DNA of 64,000 bases, from NCBI RefSeq assembly GCF_014396585.1, contig NZ_CP060717.1, forward strand, positions 1,736,001-1,800,000, written 5' to 3'. Every line of letters starts with the position of its first letter. Positions within the stretch are counted from its first letter, which is position 1. The position numbers were made by a program, and so were the translations under genes. Shown here in pieces: positions 39,565-47,262 of the stretch. This stretch comes from Sphingomonas rhizophila (GTDB taxonomy: Bacteria; Pseudomonadota; Alphaproteobacteria; Sphingomonadales; Sphingomonadaceae). The notes under the pieces are model-generated. The model had not been told where the DNA came from. It was given only the letters and a program-made list of their open reading frames with translations, and did no database searches.

Positions 39565-39933
39565 TTACTTCTTCTTACCGGCGATCGGCTTGGCCTTGCC
39601 CTTGCGGGTGCGCGCATTGGTGTGCGTGCGCTGGCCGCGGACCGGGAGGCCCTTGCGGTGACGAAGGCCGCGGTAGCAGGCGAGGTCCATCAAGCGCTTG
39701 ATGTTCATCGCCGTCTCACGACGAAGGTCGCCTTCGACGGTGTAGCCGGCGTCGATCGCTTCACGGATGTGCAGCACTTCCTGGTCCGTCAGGTCCTGGA
39801 CGCGGCGTTCCGGCGCAATCGACAGCTTTTCGGTGATTTCCTTGGCCTTGGCGTTGCCGATGCCGTGGATGTACGTCAGCGCGATCACCACGCGCTTGTT
39901 GGTGGGCAGGTTGACGCCCGCAATACGTGCCAT
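39565..39933 (-). CDS. rpsM: 30S ribosomal protein S13
   Basis: Small-subunit head protein. [26 protein letters not shown] at the start and [23 protein letters not shown] in the C-terminal half are typical; 122 residues. First gene of this ribosomal operon here. Instead of secY/adk, the usual upstream neighbours, the divergent ribF follows, so the operon has been detached from the main ribosomal cluster in this lineage. Its promoter must lie in 39934-40142. Confidence 0.98.
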   Translation of the reverse strand: MARIAGVNLPTNKRVVIALTYIHGIGNAKAKEITEKLSIAPERRVQDLTDQEVLHIREAIDAGYTVEGDLRRETAMNIKRLMDLACYRGLRHRKGLPVRGQRTHTNARTRKGKAKPIAGKKK

Positions 39934-40142
39934 GAACTAACTTCTCCTAGCTCCACGGGATCGAGGGCACCCGACGATCCCATCTCAAAGCGATGATCCA
40001 CGTCGTAACGGAAAAACGGCGCGCGCACGGATGCGCCGCCGGTAACCGGTGAAACGGGATGCCGGCCAGATATGGATTCGCACCCACAGAGTCAAGCGTC
40101 TGGACTTGCGCCGCTTTGCCGTTCATCGAAGGCGCCAAGACG

Positions 40143-41084
40143 ATGAAGCGCCTGACCCTCGACCAGCCCGTGCCGACCGAGTTTCGCGATGCCATCGTCG
40201 CCCTCGGCAATTTCGACGGATTCCACCTCGGCCACCAGGCGGTGGTCGGCCGTGCCGTGCAGCGTGGTGCGCACGAACGCAAGCCGGTGATTGTCGCCAC
40301 CTTCGACCCCCACCCCGTCCGTCACTTCCGGCCCGACAGCCCACCGTTCCGCCTCAGCACTCTAGACCAGCGCGAGCGGATGTTCGCGCAGGCCGGCGCC
40401 GACGCCATGCTGGTGTTCGATTTCGGCGACGCGCTGGCAAACACGACCGCGGAGGATTTCGTCCGCGACCTGCTCGGTCGCCAGATTGGCGCCAGCGGGG
40501 TCGTCACCGGCGAGGACTTCACTTTCGGCAAGGGACGCGGCGGCAATCCCGAGGTGCTGCGCACGCTAGGCGCGGAGTGCGGGATCGTCGCCGAGGCGGT
40601 CGAGCCGGTGACGCTGGACGGCGAACCGGTCTCGTCGAGCCGTGTCCGCGAGGCGCTCCATGCCGGCGATCCCGGCACCGCGACGCGGCTCCTCACCCGC
40701 CCGTTCGCGATCGAGGGCGAGGTCGAGCATGGCGACAAGCGCGGCCGTGCACTTGGCTGGCCGACCGCCAACGTCGCGATGGGCCCCTACCTTCGCCCGA
40801 AATACGGCATCTACGCCGTCACCGTCCGCCTCGACGACGGCAGCGAGCACCGCGGCGTCGCCAGCCTTGGCGTCCGGCCGATGTTCGATCCGCCCAAGGA
40901 ACTGCTGGAGGCGGTGTTGTTCGACTTCGACGGCGACCTTTACGGCCAGACGATCGAGGTTTCGCTTCATGCCTACCTGCGCCCCGAAGCGCGGTTCGAT
41001 TCGATGGAGGCGTTGAAGGCGCAGATGGACGCCGACGCGGCGCAGGCGCGCGGGCTGCTTGCCGCCGCCGACCCCCTCGCCTAA
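40143..41084 (+). CDS. ribF: Bifunctional riboflavin kinase / FAD synthetase
   Basis: Makes FMN and FAD. The N-terminal FAD synthetase domain has ALGNFDGFHLGHQAVV (nucleotidyltransferase HxGH motif) and ATFDPHPVRHF; the C-terminal flavokinase domain has KRGRALGWPTANVAM and GVASLGVRPMFD. ATG at 40143 (MKRLTLDQPVPTEF) is chosen over an in-frame start 28 codons upstream. 313 residues. It leads an operon ribF-ileS-lspA-lipoprotein, an order widespread in proteobacteria. Confidence 0.96.
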   Translation: MKRLTLDQPVPTEFRDAIVALGNFDGFHLGHQAVVGRAVQRGAHERKPVIVATFDPHPVRHFRPDSPPFRLSTLDQRERMFAQAGADAMLVFDFGDALANTTAEDFVRDLLGRQIGASGVVTGEDFTFGKGRGGNPEVLRTLGAECGIVAEAVEPVTLDGEPVSSSRVREALHAGDPGTATRLLTRPFAIEGEVEHGDKRGRALGWPTANVAMGPYLRPKYGIYAVTVRLDDGSEHRGVASLGVRPMFDPPKELLEAVLFDFDGDLYGQTIEVSLHAYLRPEARFDSMEALKAQMDADAAQARGLLAAADPLA

Positions 41085-41094
41085 GGCGCGCGCA

Positions 41095-43992
41095 ATGTCC
41101 GAAAAACGCGATTATAGAGACACCGTCTTCCTGCCGAAGACGGACTTCCCGATGAAGGCCGGCTTGCCGCAGAAGGAGCCGACGATCCTCGCCAAATGGC
41201 AGGACGCAGACCAATATGCGCAGCTTCGCGCTGCCCGCGACGGCCGCGAGAAGTTCATCCTCCACGACGGCCCGCCCTACGCCAACGGCGACATGCACAT
41301 CGGCCATGCGCTGAACCATATCCTGAAGGACATGGTCGTCCGCACCCAGACGCTGCTCGGCAAGGACGCGCCTTACGTTCCCGGCTGGGACTGCCACGGC
41401 CTGCCGATCGAGTGGAAGGTCGAGGAGCAATATCGCAAGAAGAAGCTGAACAAGGACGAGGTGCCGATCGCGGAGTTCCGCGCCGAATGCCGCGCCTATG
41501 CCCAGCATTGGGTCGATACGCAGCGCGAGCAGTTGAAGCGGCTGGGCATCGGCGGCGACTGGGCCAAGCCCTACCTCACCATGAACTTCAAGGCGGAAGG
41601 CACGATTGTCGCCGAGCTGATGAAGTTCGCGGAAACCGGCCAGCTCTATCGCGGCGCCAAGCCGGTGATGTGGAGCCCGGTCGAAAAGACCGCGCTCGCC
41701 GAGGCCGAGATCGAATATGAGGACATCACCTCGACCCAGATCGACGTGGCGTTCGAGATCGTCGAGAGTCCGATTCCGGAGCTGGTCGGCGCCCATGCGG
41801 TGATCTGGACGACCACCCCGTGGACGATCCCGGTCAACCAGGCGATCGCTTTTGGCAGGTCCGTGACCTATTACCTCTTCAAGGCAGACGACGATCGAGA
41901 TTATCTAATCGCTTTCGATTTGGTCGACGATTTTCGTGCGCGAACTGGCCTTGGCTTTCGACATAATCCGGACACTCCGGACACGAATGATCTTTACGCC
42001 ACGATTTCTCACGTGAGCAGCTTGTCTTACGTCGGCTCCGACCTCGCCGGGACCATCGCTCGCCATCCTATGCACAAGCTCGGCGGGTTCTTCGCCAAGC
42101 CGCGTCCGTTCCTGCCCGGCGACTTCGTCACCACCGACAGCGGCACCGGCCTGGTCCACATGGCACCCGACCATGGCGAAGACGATTTCGATCTGTGCAA
42201 GGGGAACGGCATCGATCCGGTCTTCGCGGTCGAGGGCGACGGCAAATATCGTGAGGATTGGGCGTGGCTCGGCGGGCAAGGGTCCGTCATCAATCCCAAG
42301 TTCAACGCGCCCGACGGCCCGATCTGCAGCGACCTGCGCGAGGCCGGGGCGCTGCTGGCGGCGTCTGCCGATTACCAGCACAGCTACCCGCACAGCTGGC
42401 GGTCAAAGGCCAAGGTCATCTACCGCTGCACGCCGCAATGGTTCATCGGCATGGACCATCCGCTGACGCATTTGTCGCCCAAGACCCGCGCCGAGCGCCG
42501 CTGGGAAGGCGAAGGCGGCGCGGTCAATCCGGCCGAGGAGCGCGACGATGCCGCGCCGACCCTCCGCGAGGCGGCGATGCGCGCCATCGGGTCGACCCGC
42601 TTCGTTCCTGAAAAGGGCCGTAACCGCATCGGGTCGATGGTCGAGGGCCGCCCCGACTGGGTAATCAGCCGCCAGCGCGCCTGGGGCGTGCCGATCGCGC
42701 TGTTCGTCGACCGCAAGAGCGGCAAGCCGCTGGTCGACGTCCACGTCAACCAGCGCATCGTCGCCGCGATCATGGAAGGCGGCGTCGACGCCTGGTCGGA
42801 TGAGCGGGCGCAGGAATATCTCGGCAACGACTACAACCTCGCCGATTATGAGCGGGTCACCGACATTCTCGACGTGTGGTTCGACAGCGGCTGCACCCAC
42901 GCCTTCGTGCTGGAGAGCGGCACCTGGCCGGAACTGCTGCGCGAAGACAGCGACCCGCGCCCGGCCGACCTGTACCTCGAAGGCAGCGACCAGCATCGCG
43001 GCTGGTTCCAGTCGTCACTGCTGGAAAGTTGCGGCACCCGCGGCCACGCGCCCTATCGCGCCGTCCTGACCCACGGCTTCACGATGGACGCCAAGGGCAT
43101 GAAGATGTCCAAGTCGCTGGGCAACACCATCAACCCGCTCGACCTGATGCGCGATTATGGCGCTGACATCCTGCGGCTGTGGGCGCTGTCGGTGGACTTC
43201 ACCGAGGACCACCGCATCGGCAAGGAAATCCTGAGCGGCGTCGCCGACCAGTATCGGAAGCTGCGCAACACCTTCCGCTACCTGCTCGGCGCGCTCGACG
43301 GGTTTAGCGATGAGGAGCGGCTGCCAGTCGACGAGATGGCGGAGCTGGAGCGCTACATGCTCTCCCGCCTCGCGGCGATGGACGAGGTCATGCGCCGGTC
43401 GGTGCAGGACTATGATTTCAACGCCTACGTCCGGACGCTGACCGACTTCTGCAACGAGGACCTCAGCGCCTTCTTCTTCGATATCCGCAAGGACAGCCTC
43501 TATTGCGACGCCGCCGCCGACCCCAAGCGGCGCGGCTATCGGACGGTGCTCGACATCCTGTTCCAGTCGCTGATCCGCTGGGCCGCGCCGGTGCTGGTGT
43601 TCACCAGCGAGGAAGTGTGGGGCACGCGCTACCCCGACGAGCGCAGCGTCCACTTCAGCGACTGGCCGGAAATCGGCAACTGGCGCGACGAAGCGCTGGA
43701 AGCGCGCTGGTCGAAGCTGCGCGAAGCTCGCGTCGCGGTGACCGAGGCGATCGAGCCGCTGCGCCGCGACAAGGTCGTCGGCTCCAGCCTCGAGGCGGTC
43801 GTCACCAGCCCGGCCGAGGGGGGCGCCGACCTGCTGGCCGAACTGTTCATCGTGTCGAATGTCACGCCGGGCGATACGATCGCGGTGACCAAGTCGGACA
43901 ACCACAAATGCGGGCGCTGCTGGCGCCTGCTGCCGGAAGTCGTCGAGGACGGCGACCTCTGTAACCGCTGCGAAAGTGTCGTGAATGGCTAA
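41095..43992 (+). CDS. ileS: Isoleucyl-tRNA synthetase
   Basis: Class I aminoacyl-tRNA synthetase, 965 residues. HIGH motif in PPYANGDMHIGHALNH, KMSKS in GMKMSKSLGNTINP, editing domain with WTTTPWTIPVNQA, and a C-terminal zinc finger (CGRCWRL ... CNRCESV). It starts 10 bp after ribF. Bases about 41,850-42,060 inside the editing domain are AT-rich (47% GC in 41881-41940) and encode FGRSVTYYLFKADDDRDYL..., unlike the surroundings, possibly a recombined piece. The end overlaps lspA by 8 bp. Confidence 0.97.
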   Translation: MSEKRDYRDTVFLPKTDFPMKAGLPQKEPTILAKWQDADQYAQLRAARDGREKFILHDGPPYANGDMHIGHALNHILKDMVVRTQTLLGKDAPYVPGWDCHGLPIEWKVEEQYRKKKLNKDEVPIAEFRAECRAYAQHWVDTQREQLKRLGIGGDWAKPYLTMNFKAEGTIVAELMKFAETGQLYRGAKPVMWSPVEKTALAEAEIEYEDITSTQIDVAFEIVESPIPELVGAHAVIWTTTPWTIPVNQAIAFGRSVTYYLFKADDDRDYLIAFDLVDDFRARTGLGFRHNPDTPDTNDLYATISHVSSLSYVGSDLAGTIARHPMHKLGGFFAKPRPFLPGDFVTTDSGTGLVHMAPDHGEDDFDLCKGNGIDPVFAVEGDGKYREDWAWLGGQGSVINPKFNAPDGPICSDLREAGALLAASADYQHSYPHSWRSKAKVIYRCTPQWFIGMDHPLTHLSPKTRAERRWEGEGGAVNPAEERDDAAPTLREAAMRAIGSTRFVPEKGRNRIGSMVEGRPDWVISRQRAWGVPIALFVDRKSGKPLVDVHVNQRIVAAIMEGGVDAWSDERAQEYLGNDYNLADYERVTDILDVWFDSGCTHAFVLESGTWPELLREDSDPRPADLYLEGSDQHRGWFQSSLLESCGTRGHAPYRAVLTHGFTMDAKGMKMSKSLGNTINPLDLMRDYGADILRLWALSVDFTEDHRIGKEILSGVADQYRKLRNTFRYLLGALDGFSDEERLPVDEMAELERYMLSRLAAMDEVMRRSVQDYDFNAYVRTLTDFCNEDLSAFFFDIRKDSLYCDAAADPKRRGYRTVLDILFQSLIRWAAPVLVFTSEEVWGTRYPDERSVHFSDWPEIGNWRDEALEARWSKLREARVAVTEAIEPLRRDKVVGSSLEAVVTSPAEGGADLLAELFIVSNVTPGDTIAVTKSDNHKCGRCWRLLPEVVEDGDLCNRCESVVNG

Positions 43993-44487
43993 CCGCACCA
44001 CCGCCTATGGCTTCGCGCTCGTCATCTTCCTGGTCGATCAACTGACCAAATGGATCGTGACGGGGCCGCTTGGGCTTGTCCGCGAAGGGCAACAGATCCT
44101 GCTGATGCCGATTCTCGATTTCACGCGGGTCCATAACGAGGGGATCAGCCTTGGCATCGCCCAGGCGCAGAACGACACGCACCGGTGGCTGCTCGTCGCC
44201 GGCACCGCCGCGATCGCTGCCGGGGTAGCATGGTGGATTCGCAAGGAAGAGGCGCGCGGCGACCAGTTGGCGCTGGCGATGGTGCTGGGCGGGGCGCTCG
44301 GCAACATCGTCGACCGGGTGCGCTTCGGCTATGTCGTCGACTTCCTCGACCTGCACCTCGGGACTGGCGTCCCTTTTATGTCTTTAATGTCGCCGACGCA
44401 GCGATTAGCATCGGTGTCGTCATCTTGCTTATCCGCGCCTTCTTCGCGTCGCGAAAGGCGAAATCGGAGTCACCAGAACATGCGTAA
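43985..44487 (+). CDS. lspA: Lipoprotein signal peptidase II (one apparent frameshift)
   Basis: Inner membrane aspartyl protease that removes lipoprotein signal peptides, needed by the several lipoproteins encoded here. Motifs DQLTKWIV, RVHNEGISLGIAQ and catalytic aspartates in GNIVDRVRFGYVVDFLDLHL. The frame breaks at GGG 44360-44362; one added base continues DWRPFYVFNVADAAISIGVVILL and gives 167 residues, the normal size. Without repair the frame runs falsely into the next gene. Translation is coupled to ileS (8-bp overlap). Confidence 0.92.
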
Positions 44488-44884
44488 GGTCATCATCCTC
44501 ACCCTCGCCGCCAGCGCCGTGACGCTGTCGGGCTGCGGCCTCGGCAAGCGCAAGTCGCTCGACGAGTTCGCGGTGGCGCGCAATGCGCCGCTGGTGATCC
44601 CGCCCGATTATTCGCTGACCCCGCCCGTCGCCGGCACCGTCACCCTGTCGCCCGAAGGCGCGCAGAGCCAGGCGATCGAAGCGCTGTTCGGCGGCCCGGC
44701 CCCGCGCAGCGCGATCGAATCGTCGATGCTGGACAGCGCCGGACGCGACCGCGCCGCGCTTGGCGCGCGGAGCATCGCCGGCGACAACGAAACACGCATT
44801 GTTGACAAGGGGGCCACGACGCAGGCCATTATCGCCGCGCCGCAGGGCGACGGCCAGGACGCGTCGGCACAAACGCCGCAATAA
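44480..44884 (+). CDS. DUF3035 lipoprotein
   Basis: Small lipoprotein of 134 residues: signal peptide MRKVIILTLAASAVTLSGC with lipobox LSGC, then GLGKRKSLDEFAVARNAPLVIPPDYSLTPP, the hallmark of DUF3035. The function is unknown. It overlaps the lspA stop by 8 bp and belongs to the ribF operon, so it is made together with the signal peptidase that processes it. ATG at 44480. Confidence 0.88.
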   Translation: MRKVIILTLAASAVTLSGCGLGKRKSLDEFAVARNAPLVIPPDYSLTPPVAGTVTLSPEGAQSQAIEALFGGPAPRSAIESSMLDSAGRDRAALGARSIAGDNETRIVDKGATTQAIIAAPQGDGQDASAQTPQ

Positions 44885-44905
44885 GCCCAACGGGGGGACG
44901 AACCG

Positions 44906-45454
44906 ATGTCCGACACTCTTTCCGCACGGTTGGTGGAAATTGAATCGATGCTCGACCGGTCCCGCCGCCGGTTCGAGGAGGGAACACGTCTCGTCGAGGA
45001 CGCGCACGCCGCCCTTGCCGAGGTGCAGCAGGCGCTGATCGGATCGCCGGTCCAGCTGTCGGCCGAGGAGAATGAGGAAGCGGCCTCGCGCCTGCTCGCC
45101 AGCCTGAAGGCGAGCGGCTCGACCCTTCCCGAATCGCTGTGCGGCGGCCGCCTGTCGGTCGACGCGGTACAGCGCCTGATCCGCATCGACGGTCATCCGA
45201 TCGGCATCACCGAGATGGAATACCGCGTTCTCGAACTGCTGGCCTTCGCCCGCAACAATGTCGTCACGCGTTCGATGCTGCTGAAGCACCTCTATCGCCG
45301 CGCCGACGACCAGCCACAGCCCAAGATCATCGACGTCTTCATCTCAAAGCTGCGCAAGAAGCTGCGCTCGGCCAGCGGCGGGGCGGAGTTCATCGAGACG
45401 ATTCCCCAGCGCGGCTGGATCCTGCGCGACGTGGAATCCGCTAACGCCGCGTAA
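44906..45454 (+). CDS. CtrA-like winged-helix DNA-binding protein lacking a receiver domain
   Basis: 182 residues in two parts. Residues about 1-50 form a heptad-like helix (LVEIESMLDRSRRRFEEGTRLVEDAHAAL), and residues about 80-178 form an OmpR-type output domain: GHPIGITEMEYRVLELLA, NVVTRSMLLKHLYRR, PKIIDVFISKLRKKLRSASGG and FIETIPQRGWILRDV. This closely follows the DNA-binding domain of the cell cycle regulator CtrA (which has, from memory, KIIDVFICKLRKKL). There is no phosphoacceptor domain, so it may dimerise by the helix and either act constitutively or compete at CtrA sites. Its start lies 21 bp after the DUF3035 stop. Confidence 0.78.
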   Translation: MSDTLSARLVEIESMLDRSRRRFEEGTRLVEDAHAALAEVQQALIGSPVQLSAEENEEAASRLLASLKASGSTLPESLCGGRLSVDAVQRLIRIDGHPIGITEMEYRVLELLAFARNNVVTRSMLLKHLYRRADDQPQPKIIDVFISKLRKKLRSASGGAEFIETIPQRGWILRDVESANAA

Positions 45455-45510
45455 ACCGTAAGGCTTGATTCACCGTTTTTTTACCGCCGCGGGCCTACGC
45501 CCGTGGTGCC

Positions 45511-45876
45511 ATGATCCATTTCATCCCCGAATCGCCCGAGAGCGCGACCGCCGTCCCCGGCCCGTACGCCGACGCCGTCGCACGCCTCGCCAGCATCCGT
45601 CACGCGCTGGCCTGTGTCGAGCAGGTCGCCGGTGAAATGCCGAGCGATCGGGACAGCGAGGCGCGCCTTGCGGTGCGCTGGCCGTCCGCGAGCCCGGCCG
45701 CGCGCCGCTGCTTCGAAGCTCGCTCGGCCCGCGCCGCCCAGGGTGCCGCTGCTGGCCTGGAGGCGATCGCCGCCCAGCACGACCGGGGATTCGAAGCGAA
45801 CCCGAAGGCGACCGCGCGCCTGTTGAAGGACATCGAGGCCGGGCTCGACGACATCGACGTCCTGTTCAGCCTCTGA
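45511..45876 (+). CDS. Hypothetical protein
   Basis: Unrecognised 121-residue soluble protein, MIHFIPESPESATAVPGPY... It is alanine-rich, with a helical centre (LASIRHALACVEQVAGEMP) and a helical end (RLLKDIEAGLDDIDVLFSL), and no signal peptide. There is no clear ribosome binding site: the base of a small hairpin (ccgcgggc / gcccgtgg, 45486-45505) precedes the start. Its stop is 3 bp from the stop of the convergent sulfurtransferase gene. Confidence 0.55.
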   Translation: MIHFIPESPESATAVPGPYADAVARLASIRHALACVEQVAGEMPSDRDSEARLAVRWPSASPAARRCFEARSARAAQGAAAGLEAIAAQHDRGFEANPKATARLLKDIEAGLDDIDVLFSL

Positions 45877-45879
45877 GGC

Positions 45880-46715
45880 TTAGCCCCGTCCGACCTGCTT
45901 CGGGGTTGCCGGGTCGGCACCCCATTCCGACCAGCTGCCATCGTAAAGCGCCGCATCGCGCCCGCCAAGCCTGCGCGCGGCCAGGATCAGGCTGGTCGCC
46001 GTCACGCCTGACCCGCACGTGGCGATGAACGGCGCTTCCGGATCGACTCCGGCGGCGGCGAAGGCGGTCGCAAGTTCCTCGTTCGACTTGAGCGTCCCGT
46101 CAGTGCGATAGAGTTCGCCGAGCGGCAGGTTGCGCGATCCCGGGATGTGTCCCGGGGTGACGTTCGGACGCGGGTCGGGCGCGCTCCCGTCGAAGCGATC
46201 CCGCCCCGCGCGTCGAGGATCGGCCGTCCTGCGCCGTTGATGATCATCTGCTTGGTGACGATTTCGCCGCGGACCTCGTCGGCGTCGAAGCGGGCGTTGC
46301 GCCGCGGCTCCTCGCGCCCCGACCTGACCTCGCGCCCCTCCGCGACCCACTTGCCGAGCCCGCCGTCGAGCACCGCCACCTGCGGCGCGCCGAAATGGCG
46401 AAGCATGAACCAGGCGCGGGTCGCGCTATGAAGCGGTGAGTTGTCGTAGACGACGATGCGCTGGTCGCGGCCAACGCCGAGCGCTTCCATCGCCTGCCCG
46501 AACTGGTCGGGAGTCGGCAGCATGTGCGGCGCGGGATCGCGGTGGTCGGAAACGTCGCTGATGTCGAAGAACTGGGCGCCGGGAATATGGCTGGCGCGAT
46601 ATTCGGCGATCGGATCGCGGCCGGTGCCGGGCAGGAACATGGTCGCATCCAGGATCGCGATGTCGGCCTGCCGCCGCTGGACGTCCAGCCATTCGGTCGA
46701 AACCAGTTCGTTCAT
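45880..46715 (-). CDS. sseA: 3-mercaptopyruvate sulfurtransferase / rhodanese (one apparent frameshift)
   Basis: Two-domain rhodanese that moves sulfur from 3-mercaptopyruvate or thiosulfate to acceptors. N-terminal domain: [15 protein letters not shown] and [23 protein letters not shown]-terminal domain: [16 protein letters not shown] and the active-site loop CGSGVTAT, whose Gly-Val-Thr form is typical of mercaptopyruvate enzymes. The frame breaks at 46200-46207 (CCC/CCCC runs); one added base joins ILDARG to [14 protein letters not shown] and yields 278 residues. Confidence 0.9.
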
Positions 46716-46781
46716 GTCGCGCTGCCCCGTTGGTCGAGCAAGGATAGTCGCACCCCATGGCCAGTGCTAGGGAGCGCGCCG

Positions 46782-47234
46782 ATGGATACGACTCCGCTGC
46801 ACCTGGGGCAATCGAGCAGCCTTCCCGCATCGCCCGACGAAGCGACCCTGGACTATGTCCCCAACCCGCGCGGCGGTTCGCTCTACCTCGTCCGCTTCGC
46901 CGCGCCGGAATTCACCTCGCTGTGTCCGGTGACCGGCCAGCCCGACTTCGCGCACCTCGTCATCGACTATGCTCCCGGCGAGAAGATCGTCGAGTCCAAG
47001 TCGCTCAAGCTCTTCCTTGGCAGCTTCCGCAATCACTGCGGCTTCCATGAGGACGTCACCGTCGGCATCGGCCAGCGGCTGGCCGACGAAATGACGCCGC
47101 GATGGCTGCGCATCGGCGGCTACTGGTATCCGCGCGGCGGGATCCCCATCGACGTCTTCTGGCAAACCGCCGCTCCGCCCGAGGGACTCTGGGTTCCCGA
47201 GCAGGGCGTCGCTCCTTACCGCGGCCGCGGCTGA
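46782..47234 (+). CDS. queF: 7-cyano-7-deazaguanine (preQ0) reductase
   Basis: NADPH-dependent reductase that makes preQ1, the base inserted in tRNA on the way to queuosine. The catalytic cysteine lies in [15 protein letters not shown], and [21 protein letters not shown] is the QueF signature. The 150-residue size is the unimodular (Bacillus-like) type. ATG at 46782 follows GGGAGC; a long upstream open extension has no support. Confidence 0.96.
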   Translation: MDTTPLHLGQSSSLPASPDEATLDYVPNPRGGSLYLVRFAAPEFTSLCPVTGQPDFAHLVIDYAPGEKIVESKSLKLFLGSFRNHCGFHEDVTVGIGQRLADEMTPRWLRIGGYWYPRGGIPIDVFWQTAAPPEGLWVPEQGVAPYRGRG

Positions 47235-47262
47235 TTTCGTTTCTTAATCGACTGAGAAAGGC

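Noticed and set aside
40070..40135. tRNA-like string on the minus strand (gggtgcgaatcc and a D-arm-like stretch)
   Set aside because: No acceptor stem and no consistent cloverleaf could be drawn; the T-stem has mismatches. At most a decayed tRNA.
43985..44884. Apparent fusion of lspA with the downstream lipoprotein
   Set aside because: Artefact of the missing base at 44360-44362; in the correct frame lspA stops at 44487 and the lipoprotein has its own start and signal peptide.
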